From: Pollenia angustigena | Taxonomy: Eukaryota > Arthropoda > Insecta > Diptera > Polleniidae | DNA length: 64,000 bases | NCBI GenBank assembly: GCA_930367215.1 | Contig: OV884056.1 | Location: 195,093,310 to 195,157,309 of the forward strand | Direction of reading: 5' to 3' | In this document: in pieces, positions 1 through 13,107 of the stretch | Layout: each line of letters opens with the position of its first letter | Position numbering within the stretch: position 1 is the stretch's first letter | The notes under the pieces: model-generated | What the model saw: the letters and a program-made list of their open reading frames with translations, nothing else | What the model was told of the DNA's origin: nothing | Databases searched by the model: none | Made by a program: the position numbers and the translations under genes

Positions 1-719
1 TTCATATAAAAATTGAGTTTCTTAGGATTTTTATATGAAAAACTTTAAATGCGTTTTTCTTGAAAACTAGAAGAGCTAGAGCAAAAATAACGAAAATCCG
101 TGATCACTTGTATTTTCATATAAAAATTGAGTTTCTTAGGATTTTTATATGAAAAACTTTAAATGCGTTTTTCTTGAAAACTAGAAGAGCTGGAGCAAAA
201 ATAACGAAAATCCGTGATCACTTGTATTTTCATATAAAAATTGAGTTTCTTAGGATTTTTATATGAAAAACTTTAAATGCGTTTTTCTTGAAAACTAGAA
301 GAGCTAGAGCAAAAATAACGAAAATCCGTGATCACTTGTATTTTCATATAAAAATTGAGTTTCTTAGGATTTTTATATGAAAAACTTTAAATGCGTTTTT
401 CTTGAAAACTAGAAGAGCTAGAGCAAAAATAACGAAAATCCGTGATCACTTGTGTTTTCATATAAAAATTGAGTTTCTTAGGATTTTTATATGAAAAACT
501 TTAAATGCGTTTTTCTTGAAAACTAGAAGAGCTAGAGCAAAAATAACGAAAATCCGTGATCACTTGTATTTTCATATAAAAATTGAGTTTCTTAGGAGTT
601 TTATATGAAAAACTTTAAATGCGTTTTTCTTGAAAACTAGAAGAGCTAGAGCAAAAATAACGAAAATCCGTGATCACTTGTGTTTTCATATAAAAATTGA
701 GTTTCTTAGGATTTTTGTA

Positions 720-3333
720 TGAAAAACTTTAAATGCGTTTTTCTTGAAAACTAGAAGAGCTAGAGCAAAAATAACGAAAATCCGTGATCACTTGTGTTTT
801 CATATAAAAATTGAGTTTCTTAGGATTTTTATATGAAAAACTTTAAATGCGTTTTTCTTGAAAACTAGAAGAGCTAGAGCAAAAATAACGAAAATCCGTG
901 ATCACTTGTATTTTCATATAAAAATTGAGTTTCTTAGGATTTTTATATGAAAAACTTTAAATGCGTTTTTCTTGAAAACTAGAAGAGCTAGAGCAAAAAT
1001 AACGAAAATCCGTGATCACTTGTATTTTCATATAAAAATTGAGTTTCTTAGGAGTTTTATATGAAAAACTTTAAATGCGTTTTTCTTGAAAACTAGAAGA
1101 GCTAGAGCAAAAATAACGAAAATCCGTTTTATATTTTCATATAAAAATTGAGTTTCTTAGGATTTTTATATGAAAAACTTTAAATGCGTTTTTCTTGAAA
1201 ACTAGAAGAGCTAGAGCAAAAATAACGAAAATCCGTGATCACTTGTATTTTCATATAAAAATTGAGTTTCTTAGGAGTTTTATATGAAAAACTTTAAATG
1301 CGTTTTTCTTGAAAACTAGAAGAGCTAGAGCAAAAATAACGAAAATCCGTGATCACTTGTGTTTTCATATAAAAATTGAGTTTCTTAGGATTTTTATATG
1401 AAAAACTTTAAATGCGTTTTTCTTGAAAACTAGAAGAGCTAGAGCAAAAATAACGAAAATCCGTGATCACTTGTATTTTCATATAAAAATTGAGTTTCTT
1501 AGGATTTTTATATGAAAAACTTTAAATGCGTTTTTCTTGAAAACTAGAAGAGCTAGAGCAAAAATAACGAAATTCCGTGATCACTTGTAGTTTCATATAA
1601 AAATTGAGTTTCTTAGGATTTTTATATGAAAAACTTTAAATGCGTTTTTCTTGAAAACTAGAAGAGCTAGAGCAAAAATAACGAAAATCCGTGATCACTT
1701 GTATTTTCATATAAAAATTGAGTTTCTTAGGATTTTTATATGAAAAACTTTAAATGCGTTTTTCTTGAAAACTAGAAGAGCTAGAGCAAAAATAACGAAA
1801 ATTCGTGATCACTTGTATTTTCATATAAAAATTGAGTTTCTTAGGATTTTTATATGAAAAACTTTAAATGCGTTTTTCTTGAAAACTAGAAGAGCTAGAG
1901 CAAAAATAACGAAAATCCGTTTTGTATTTTCATATAAAAATTGAGTTTCTTAGGATTTTTATATGAAAAACTTTAAATGCGTTTTTCTTGAAAACTAGAA
2001 GAGCTAGAGCAAAAATAACGAAAATCCGTGATCACTTGTATTTTCATATAAAAATTGAGTTTCTTAGGAGTTTTATATGAAAAACTTTAAATGCGTTTTT
2101 CTTGAAAACTAGAAGAGCTAGAGCAAAAATAACGAAAATCCGTGATCACTTGTGTTTTCATATAAAAATTTAGTTTCTTAGGATTTTTATATGAAAAACT
2201 TTAAATGCGTTTTTCTTGAAAACTAGAAGAGCTAGAGCAAAAATAACGAAAATCCGTGATCACTTGTATTTTCATATAAAAATTGAGTTTCTTAGGATTT
2301 TTATATGAAAAACTTTAAATGCGTTTTTCTTGAAAACTAGAAGAGCTAGAGCAAAAATAACGAAAATCCGTGATCACTTGTATTTTCATATAAAAATTGA
2401 GTTTCTTAGGAGTTTTATATGAAAAACTTTAAATGCGTTTTTCTTGAAAACTAGAAGAGCTAGAGCAAAAATAACGAAAATCCGTTTTATATTTTCATAT
2501 AAAAATTGAGTTTCTTAGGATTTTTATATGAAAAACTTTAAATGCGTTTTTCTTGAAAACTAGAAGAGCTAGAGCAAAAATAACGAAAATCCGTGATCAC
2601 TTGTATTTTCATATAAAAATTGAGTTTCTTAGGAGTTTTATATGAAAAACTTTAAATGCGTTTTTCTTGAAAACTAGAAGAGCTAGAGCAAGAATAACGA
2701 AAATCCGTGATCACTTGTGTTTTCATATAAAAATTGAGTTTCTTAGGATTTTTATATGAAAAACTTTAAATGCGTTTTTCTTGAAAACTAGAAGAGCTAG
2801 AGCAAAAATAACGAAAATCCGTGATCACTTGTATTTTCATATAAAAATTGAGTTTCTTAGGATTTTTATATGAAAAACTTTAAATGCGTTTTTCTTGAAA
2901 ACTAGAAGAGCTAGAGCAAAAATAACGAAATTCCGTGATCACTTGTAGTTTCATATAAAAATTGAGTTTCTTAGGATTTTTATATGAAAAACTTTAAATG
3001 CGTTTTTCTTGAAAACTAGAAGAGCTAGAGCAAAAATAACGAAAATCCGTGATCACTTGTATTTTCATATAAAAATTGAGTTTCTTAGGATTTTTATATG
3101 AAAAACTTTAAATGCGTTTTTCTTGAAAACTAGAAGAGCTAGAGCAAAAATAACGAAAATTCGTGATCACTTGTATTTTCATATAAAAATTGAGTTTCTT
3201 AGGATTTTTATATGAAAAACTTTAAATGCGTTTTTCTTGAAAACTAGAAGAGCTAGAGCAAAAATAACGAAAATCCGTTTTGTATTTTCATATAAAAATT
3301 GAGTTTCTTAGGATTTTTATATGAAAAACTTTA
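720..3333. repeat. Higher-order repeat: 1358-bp (12-monomer) tandem duplication
   Basis: Rare monomer variants recur exactly 1358 bases apart: the short junction TCCGTTTTAT at 1123 and 2481, TCCGTTTTGT at 1917 and 3275, the AGGAGTTTT variant near 1051 and 2409 and near 1274 and 2632, and the CTTGTAG variant near 1587 and 2945. 1358 equals 12 x 114 minus 10, which matches the two 109-bp units in each block. Correspondence fails before about 720 and after about 1975/3333, which bounds the duplicated segment. Confidence 0.85.
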
Positions 3334-5699
3334 AATGCGTTTTTTTTGAAAACTGGAAGAGCTAGAGCAAAAATAACGAAAATCCGTGATCACTTGTATT
3401 TTCATATAAAAATTGAGTTTCTTAGGATTTTTATATGAAAAACTTTAAATGCATTTTTCTTGAAAACTAGAAGAGCTAGAGCAAAAATAACGAAAATCCG
3501 TGATCACTTGTATTTTCATATAAAAATTGAGTTTTTTTTAGGATTTTTATATGAAAAACTTCAAATGCGTTTTTCTTGAAAACTAGAAGAGCTAAAGCAA
3601 AAATAACGAAAATCCGTGATCACTTGTATTTTCATATAAAAATTGAGTTTCTTAGGATTTATATATGAAAAACTTTAAATGCGTTTTTCTTGAAAACTAG
3701 AAAAGCTAGAGCAAAAATAACGAAAATCCGTGATCACTTGTATAAAAATTGAGTTTCTTAGGATTTTTATATGAAAAACTTTAAATGCGTTTTTCTTGAA
3801 AACTAGAAGAGCTAGAGCAAAAATAACGAAAATCCGTGATCACTTGTATTTTCATATAAACATTTTTCTTAGGAGTTTTATATGAAAAACTTTAAATGCG
3901 TTTTTCTTGAAAACTAGAAGAGCTAGAGCAAAAATAACGAAAATCCGTGATCACTTGTGTTTTCATATAAAAATTGAGTTTCTTAGGATTTTTATATGAA
4001 AAACTTTAAATGCGTTTTTCTTAAAAACTAGAAGAGCTAGAGCAAAAATAACGAAAATCCGTGATCACTTGTGTTTTTCATATAAAAATTGAGTTTCTTA
4101 GGATTTTTATATGAAAAACTTTAAATGCGTTTTTCTTGAAAACTAGAAGAGCTAGAGCAAAAATAACGAAAATCCGTGATCACTTGTATTTTCATATAAA
4201 AATTGAGTTTCTTAGGATTTTTATATGAAAAACTTTAAATGCGTTTTTCTTGAAAACTAGAAGAGCTAGAGCAAAAATAACGAAAATCCGTGATCACTTG
4301 TATTTTCATATAAAAATTGAGTTTCTTAGGATTTTTATATGAAAAACTTTAAATGCGTTTTTCTTGAAAACTAGAAGAGCTAGAGCAAAAATAACGCAAA
4401 TCCGTGATCACTTGTATTTTCATATAAAAATTGAGTTTCTAAGGAGTTTTATATGAAAAACTTTAAATGCGTTTTTCTTGAAAACTAGAAGAGCTAGAGC
4501 AAAAATAACGAAAATCCGTGATCACTTGTGTTTTCATATAAAAATTGAGTTTCTTAGGATTTTTATATGAAAAACTTTAACTGCGTTTTTCTTGAAAACT
4601 AGAAGAGCTAGAGCAAAAATAACGAAAATCCGTGATCACTCGTATTTTCATATAAAAATTGAGTTTCTTAGGATTTTTACATGAAAAACTTTAAATGCGT
4701 TTTTCTTGAAAACTAGAAGAGCTAGAGCAAAAATAACGAAAATCCGTGATCACTTGTATTTTCATATAAAAAATTGAGTTTCTTAGGATTTTTATATGAA
4801 AAACTTTAAATGCGTTTTTCTTGAAAACTAGAAGAGCTAGAGCAAAAATAACGAAAATCCGTGATCACTTGTATTTTCATATAAAAATTGAGTTTCTTAG
4901 TATTTTTGTATGAAAAACTTTAAATGCGTTTTTCTTGAAAACTAGAAGAGCTAGAGCAAAAATAACGAAAATCCGTGATCACTTGTATTTTCATATAAAA
5001 ATTGATTTTCTTAGGATTTTTATATGAAAAACTTTAAATGCGTTTTTCTTGAAAACTAGAAGAGGTAGAGCAAAAATAACGAAAATCCGTGATCACTTGT
5101 ATTTTCATATAAAAATTGAGTTTCTTAGTATTTTTGTATGAAAAACTTTAAATGCGTTTTTCTTGAAAACTAGAAGAGCTAGAGCAAAAATAACGAAAAT
5201 CCGTGATCACTTGTATTTTTATATACAAATTGAGTTTCTTAGGATTTTTATATGAAAAACTTTAAATGCGTTTTTCTTGAAAACTAGAAGAGCTAGAGCA
5301 AAAATAACGAAAATCCGTGATCACTTGTATTTTCATATAAAAATTGAGTTTCTTAGGATTTTTATATGAAAAACTTTAAATGCGTTTTTCTTGAAAACTA
5401 GAAAAGCTAGAGCAAAAATAACGAAAATCCGTGATCACTTGTATTTTCATATAAAAAATTGAGTTTCTTAGGATTTTTATATGAAAAACTTTAAATGCGT
5501 TTTTCTTGAAAACTAGAAGAGCTGGAGCAAAAATAACGAAAATCCGTGATCACTTGTATTTTCATATAAAAATTGAGTTTCTTAGGATTTTTGTATGAAA
5601 AACTTTAAATGCGTTTTTCTTGAAAACTAGAAGAGCTAGAGCAAAAATAACGAAAATCCGTGATCACTTGTATTTTCATATAAAAATTGAGTTTCTTAG

Positions 5700-6830
5700 T
5701 ATTTTTGTATGAAAAACTTTAAAACTAGAAGAGCTAGAGCAAAAATAACGAAAATCCGTGATCACTTGTATTTTCATATAAAAAATTGAGTTTCTTAGGA
5801 TTTTTATATGAAAAACTTTAAATGCGTTTTTCTTGAAAACTAGAAGAGCTAGAGCAAAAATAACGAAAATCCGTGATCACTTGTATTTTCATATAAAAAT
5901 TGAGTTTCTTAGGATTTTTATATGAAAAACTTTAAATGCGTTTTTCTTGAAAACTAGAAGAGCTAGAGCAAAAATAACGAAAATCCGTGATCACTTGTAT
6001 TTTCATATAAAAATTGAGTTTCTTAGTATTTTTGTATGAAAAACTTTAAATGCGTTTTTCTTGAAAACTAGAAGAGCTAGAGCAAAAATAACGAAAATCC
6101 GTGATCACTTGTATTTTCATATAAAAATTGAGTTTCTTAGGATTTTTGAATGAAAAACTTTAAATGCGTTTTTCTTGAAAACTAGAAGAGCTAGAGCAAA
6201 AATAACGAAAATCCGTGATCACTTGTATTTTCATATAAAAATTGAGTTTCTTAGTATTTTTGTATGAAAAACTTTAAAACTAGAAGAGCTAGAGCAAAAA
6301 TAACGAAAATCCGTGATCACTTGTATTTTCATATAAAAAATTGAGTTTCTTAGGATTTTTATATGAAAAACTTTAAATGCGTTTTTCTTGAAAACTAGAA
6401 GAGCTAGAGCAAAAATAACGAAAATCCGTGATCACTTGTATTTTCATATAAAAATTGAGTTTCTTAGGATTTTTATATGAAAAACTTTAAATGCGTTTTT
6501 CTTGAAAACTAGAAGAGCTAGAGCAAAAATAACGAAAATCCGTGATCACTTGTATTTTCATATAAAAATTGAGTTTCTTAGGATTTTTATATGAAAAACT
6601 TTAAATGCGTTTTTCTTGAAAACTAGAAGAGCTAGAGCAAAAATAACGAAAATCCGTGATCACTTGTATTTTCATATAAAAATTGAGTTTCTTAGTATTT
6701 TTGTATGAAAAACTTTAAATGCGTTTTTCTTGAAAACTAGAAGAGCTAGAGCAAAAATAACGAAAATCCGTGATCACTTGTATTTTCATATAAAAATTGA
6801 GTTTCTTAGTATTTTTGTATGAAAAACTTT
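5700..6830. repeat. Higher-order repeat: 555-bp (5-monomer) period
   Basis: A monomer missing 15 bp, with the junction CTTTAAAACTAGAAG, occurs at about 5721 and 6276, 555 bases apart (5 x 114 minus 15). Flanking GTATTTTTGTATG variants follow the same spacing. Confidence 0.6.
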
Positions 6831-9800
6831 AAATGCGTTTTTCTTGAAAACTAGAAGAGCTAGAGCAAAAATAACGAAAATCCGTGATCACTTGTATTTT
6901 CATATAAAAATTGAGTTTCTTAGGATTTTTATATGAAAAACTTTAAATGCGTTTTTCTTGAAAACTAGAAGAGCTAGAGCAAAAATAACGAAAATCCGTG
7001 ATCACTTGTATTTTCATATAAAAATTGAGTTTCTTAGTATTTTTGTATGAAAAACTTTAAATGCGTTTTTCTTGAAAACTAGAAGAGCTAGAGCAAAAAT
7101 AACGAAAATCCGTGATCACTTGTATTTTCATATAAAAATTGAGTTTCTTAGTATTTTTGTATGAAAAACTTTAAATGCGTTTTTCTTGAAAACTAGAAGA
7201 GCTAGAGCAAAAATAACGAAAATCCGTGATCACTTGTATTTTCATATAAAAAATTGAGTTTCTTAGGATTTTTATATGAAAAACTTTAAATGCGTTTTTC
7301 TTGAAAACTAGAAGACCTAGAGCAAAAATAACGAAAATCCGTGATCACTTGTATTTTCATATAAAAATTGAGTTTCTTAGTATTTTTGTATGAAAAACTT
7401 TAAATGCGTTTTTCTTGAAAACTAGAAGAGCTAGAGCAAAAATAACGAAAATCCGTGATCACTTGTATTTTCATATAAAAATTGAGTTTCTTAGGATTTT
7501 TATATGAAAAACTTTAAATGCGTTTTTCTTGAAAACTAGAAGAGCTAGAGCAAAAATAACGAAAATCCGTGATCACTTGTATTTTCATATAAAAATTGAG
7601 TTTCTTAGGATTTTTATATGAAAAACTTTAAATGCGTTTTTCTTGAAAACTAGAAGAGCTAGAGCAAAAATAACGAAAATCCGTGATAACTTGTATTTTC
7701 ATATAAAAATTGAGTTTCTTAGGATTTTTATATGAAAAACTTTAAATGCGTTTTTCTTGAAAACTAGAAGAGCTAGAGCAAAAATAACGAAAATCCGTGA
7801 TCACTTGTATTTTCATATAAAAATTGAGTTTCTTAGGATTTTTATATGAAAAACTTTAAATGCGTTTTTCTTGAAAACTAGAAGAGCTAGAGCAAAAATA
7901 ACGAAAATCCGTGATCACTTGTATTTTCATATAAAAATTTGAGTTTCTTAGGATTTTTATATGAAAAACTTTAAATGCGTTTTTCTTGAAAACTAGAAGA
8001 CCTAGAGCAAAAATAACGAAAATCCGTGATCACTTGTATTTTCATATAAAAATTGAGTTTCTTAGTATTTTTGTATGAAAAACTTTAAATGCGTTTTTCT
8101 TGAAAACTAGAAGAGCTAGAGCAAAAATAACGAAAATCCGTGATCACTTGTATTTTCATATAAAAATTGAGTTTCTTAGGATTTTTATATGAAAAACTTT
8201 AAATGCGTTTTTCTTGAAAACTAGAAGAGCTAGAGCAAAAATAACGAAAATCCGTGATCACTTGTATTTTCATATAAAAATTGAGTTTCTTAGGATTTTT
8301 ATATGAAAAACTTTAAATGCGTTTTTCTTGAAAACTAGAAGAGCTAGAGCAAAAATAACGAAAATCCGTGATAACTTGTATTTTCATATAAAAATTGAGT
8401 TTCTTAGGATTTTTATATGAAAAACTTTAAATGCGTTTTTCTTGAAAACTAGAAGAGCTAGAGCAAAAATAACGAAAATCCGTGATCACTTGTATTTTCA
8501 TATAAAAATTGAGTTTCTTAGGATTTTTATATGAAAAACTTTAAATGCGTTTTTCTTGAAAACTAGAAGAGCTAGAGCAAAAATAACGAAAATCCGTGAT
8601 CACTTGTATTTTCATATAAAAATTGAGTTTCTTAGTATTTTTGTATGAAAAACTTTAAATGCGTTTTTCTTGAAAACTAGAAGAGCTAGAGCAAAAATAA
8701 CGAAAATCCGTGATCACTTGTATTTTCATATAAAAATTGAGTTTCTTAGGATTTTTATATAAAAAACTTTAAATGCGTTTTTCTTGAAAACTAGAAGAGC
8801 TAGAGCAAAAATAACGAAAATCCGTGATCACTTGTATTTTCATATAAAAATTGAGTTTCTTAGGATTTTTATATGAAAAACTTTAAATGCGTTTTTCTTG
8901 AAAACTAGAAGAGCTAGAGCAAAAATAACGAAAATCCGTGATCACTTGTATTTTCATATAAAAATTGAGTTTCTTAGGATTTTTATATGAAAAACTTTAA
9001 ATGCGTTTTTCTTGAAAACTAGAAGAGCTAGAGCAAAAATAACGAAAATCCTTGATCACTTGTATTTTCATATAAAAATTGATTTTCTTCGGATTTTTAT
9101 ATGAAAAATTTTAAATGCGTTTTTCTTGAAAACTAGAAGAGCTAGAGCAAAAATAACGAAAATCCGTGATCACTTGTATTTTCATATAAAAATTGAGTTT
9201 CTTAGGATTTTTATATGAAAAACTTTAAATGCGTTTTTCTTGAAAACTAGAAGAGCTAGAGCAAAAATAACGAAAATCCTTGATCACTTGTATTTTCATA
9301 TAAAAATTGATTTTCTTAGGATTTTTATATGAAAAACTTTAAATGCGTTTTTCTTGAAAACTAGAAGAGCTAGAGCAAAAATAACGAAAATCCGTGATCA
9401 CTTGTATTTTTATATACAAATTGAGTTTCTTAGGATTTTTATATGAAAAACTTTCAATGCGTTTTTCTTGAAAACTAGAAGAGCTAGAGCAAAAATAACG
9501 AAAATCCGTGATCACTTGTATTTTCATATAAAAATTGAGTTTCTTAGGATTTTTATATGAAAAACTTTAAATGCGTTTTTCTTGAAAACTAGAAGAGCTA
9601 GAGCAAAAATAACGAAAATCCTTGTCACTTGTATTTTCATATAAAAATTGATTTTCTTAGGATTTTTATATGAAAAATTTTAAATGCGTTTTTCTTGAAA
9701 ACTAGAAGAGCTAGAGCAAAAATAACGAAAATCCGTGATCACTTGTATTTTCATATAAAAATTGAGTTTCTTAGTATTTTTGTATGAAAAACTTTAAATG

Positions 9801-11239
9801 CGTTTTTCTTGAAAACTAGAAGAGCTAGAGCAAAAATAACGAACATCCGCGATCACTTGTATTTTCATATAAATATTGAGTTTCTTAGGATTTTTATATG
9901 AAAAACTTTAAATGCGTTTTTCTTGAAAACTAGAAGAGCTAGAGCAAAAATAACGAAAATCCGTGATCACTTGTATTTTCATATAAAAATTGAGTTTCTT
10001 AGGATTTTTATATGAAAAACTTTAAATGCGTTTTTCTTGAAAACTAGAAGAGCTAGAGCAAAAATAACGAAAATCCGTGATCACTTGTATTTTCGTATAA
10101 AAATTGTGTTTCTTAGGATTTTTGTATGAAAAACTTTAAATGCGTTTTTCTTGAAAACTAGAAGAGCTAGAGCAAAAATAACGAAAATCCGTGATCACTT
10201 GTATTTTCATATAAAAATTGAGTTTCTTAGGATTTTTATATGAAAAACTTTAAATGCGTTTTTCTTGAAAACTAGAAGAGCTAGAGCAAAAATAACGAAA
10301 ATCCGTGATCACTTGTATTTTCATATAAAAATTGAGTTTCTTAGGATTTTTATATGAAAAACTTTAAATGCGTTTTTCTTGAAAACTAGAAGAGCTAGAG
10401 CAAAAATAACGAAAATCCGTGATCACTTGTATTTCCATATAAAAATTGTGTTTCTTAGGATTTTTGTATGAAAAACTTTAAATGCGTTTTTCTTGAAAAC
10501 TAGAAGAGCTAGAGCAAAAATAACGAAAATCCGTGATCACTTGTATTTTCATATAAAAATTGTGTTTCTTAGGATTTTTGTATGAAAAACTTTAAATGCG
10601 TTTTTCTTGAAAACTAGAAGAGCTAGAGCAAAAATAACGAAAATCCGTGATCACTTGTATTTTCATATAAAAATTGTGTTTCTTAGGATTTTTGTATGAA
10701 AAACTTTAAATGCGTTTTTCTTGAAAACTAGAAGAGCTAGAGCAAAAATAACGAAAATCCGTGATCACTTGTATTTTCATATAAAAATTGAGTTTCTTAG
10801 GATTTTTATATGAAAAACTTTAAATGCGTTTTTCTTGAAAGCTAGAAGAGCTAGAGCAAAAATAACGAACATCCGTGATCACTTGTATTTTCATATAAAA
10901 ATTGAGTTTCTTAGGATTTTTATATGAAAAACTTTAAATGCGTTTTTCTTGAAAACTAGAAGAGCTAGAGCAAAAATAACGAAAATCCGTGATCACTTGT
11001 ATTTTCGTATAAAAATTGTGTTTCTTAGGATTTTTGTATGAAAAACTTTAAATGCGTTTTTCTTGAAAACTAGAAGAGCTAGAGCAAAAATAACGAAAAT
11101 CCGTGATCACTTGTATTTTCATATAAAAATTGAGTTTCTTAGGATTTTTATATGAAAAACTTTAAATGCGTTTTTCTTGAAAACTAGAAGAGCTAGAGCA
11201 AAAATAACGAAAATCCGTGATCACTTGTATTTTCATATA

Positions 11240-13107
11240 AAAATTGAGTTTCTTAGGATTTTTATATGAAAAACTTTAAATGCGTTTTTCTTGAAAACAA
11301 GAAGAGCTAGAGCAAAAATAACGAAAATCCGTGATCACTTGTATTTCCATATAAAAATTGTGTTTCTTAGGATTTTTGTATGAAAAACTTTAAATGCGTT
11401 TTTCTTGAAAACTAGAAGAGCTAGAGCAAAAATAACGAAAATCCGTGATCACTTGTATTTTCATATAAAAATTGAGTTTCTTAGGATTTTTATATGAAAA
11501 ACTTTAAATGCGTTTTTCTTGAAAACTAGAAGAGCTAGAGCAAAAATAACGAAAATCCGTGATCACTTGTATTTCCATATAAAAATTGTGTTTCTTAGGA
11601 TTTTTGTATGAAAAACTTTAAATGCGTTTTTCTTGAAAACTAGAAGAGCTAGAGCAAAAATAACGAAAATCCGTGATCACTTGTATTTTCATATAAATAT
11701 TGAGTTTCTTAGGATTTTTATATGAAAAACTTTAAATGCGTTTTTCTTGAAAACTAGAAGAGCTAGAGCAAAAATAACGAACATCCGTGATCACTTGTAT
11801 TTTCATATAAATATTGAGTTTCTTAGGATTTTTATATGAAAAACTTTAAATGCGTTTTTCTTGAAAACTAGAAGAGCTAGAGCAAAAATAACGAAAATCC
11901 GTGATCACTTGTATTTTCATATAAATATTGAGTTTCTTAGGATTTTTATATGAGAAACTTTAAATGCGTTTTTCTTGAAAACTAGAAGAGCTAGAGCAAA
12001 AATAACGAAAATCCGTGATCACTTGTATTTTCATATAAAAATTGAGTTTCTTAGGATTTTTATATGAAAAACTTTAAAAGCGTTTTTCTTGAAAACTAGA
12101 AGAGCTGGAGCAAAAATAACGAAAATCCGTGATAACTTGTATTTTCATATAAAAATTGAGTTTCTTAGGATTTTTATATGAAAAACTTTAAATGCGTTTT
12201 TCTTGAAAACAAGAAGAGCTAGAGCAAAAATAACGAAAATCCGTGATCACTTGTATTTCCATATAAAAATTGTGTTTCTTAGGATTTTTGTATGAAAAAC
12301 TTTAAATGCGTTTTTCTTGAAAACTAGAAGAGCTAGAGCAAAAATAACGAAAATCCGTGATCACTTGTATTTTCATATAAAAATTGAGTTTCTTAGGATT
12401 TTTATATGAAAAACTTTAAATGCGTTTTTCTTGAAAACTAGAAGAGCTAGAGCAAAAATAACGAAAATCCGTGATCACTTGTATTTCCATATAAAAATTG
12501 TGTTTCTTAGGATTTTTGTATGAAAAACTTTAAATGCGTTTTTCTTGAAAACTAGAAGAGCTAGAGCAAAAATAACGAAAATCCGTGATCACTTGTATTT
12601 TCATATAAATATTGAGTTTCTTAGGATTTTTATATGAAAAACTTTAAATGCGTTTTTCTTGAAAACTAGAAGAGCTAGAGCAAAAATAACGAACATCCGT
12701 GATCACTTGTATTTTCATATAAATATTGAGTTTCTTAGGATTTTTATATGAAAAACTTTAAATGCGTTTTTCTTGAAAACTAGAAGAGCTAGAGCAAAAA
12801 TAACGAAAATCCGTGATCACTTGTATTTTCATATAAATATTGAGTTTCTTAGGATTTTTATATGAGAAACTTTAAATGCGTTTTTCTTGAAAACTAGAAG
12901 AGCTAGAGCAAAAATAACGAAAATCCGTGATCACTTGTATTTTCATATAAAAATTGAGTTTCTTAGGATTTTTATATGAAAAACTTTAAAAGCGTTTTTC
13001 TTGAAAACTAGAAGAGCTGGAGCAAAAATAACGAAAATCCGTGATAACTTGTATTTTCATATAAAAATTGAGTTTCTTAGGATTTTTATATGAAAAACTT
13101 TAAATGC
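11240..13107. repeat. Higher-order repeat: 912-bp (8-monomer) tandem duplication
   Basis: Diagnostic variants repeat at exactly 912 bases (8 x 114): GAAAACAAG at 11291/12203, GAACATCC at 11779/12691, TATGAGAAAC at 11951/12863 and TTTAAAAGCG at 12073/12985. The last variant recurs again at 13669 (684 bp later) and 14568 (899 bp later, where a 13-bp deletion near 14519 explains the shortfall), so the block was partly re-amplified. Confidence 0.8.

Noticed and set aside
9339..9527. 62-residue reverse-strand open frame inside the satellite
   Set aside because: It is two translated satellite monomers (the same peptide stretch appears twice) kept open by local substitutions. No start context and no domain.
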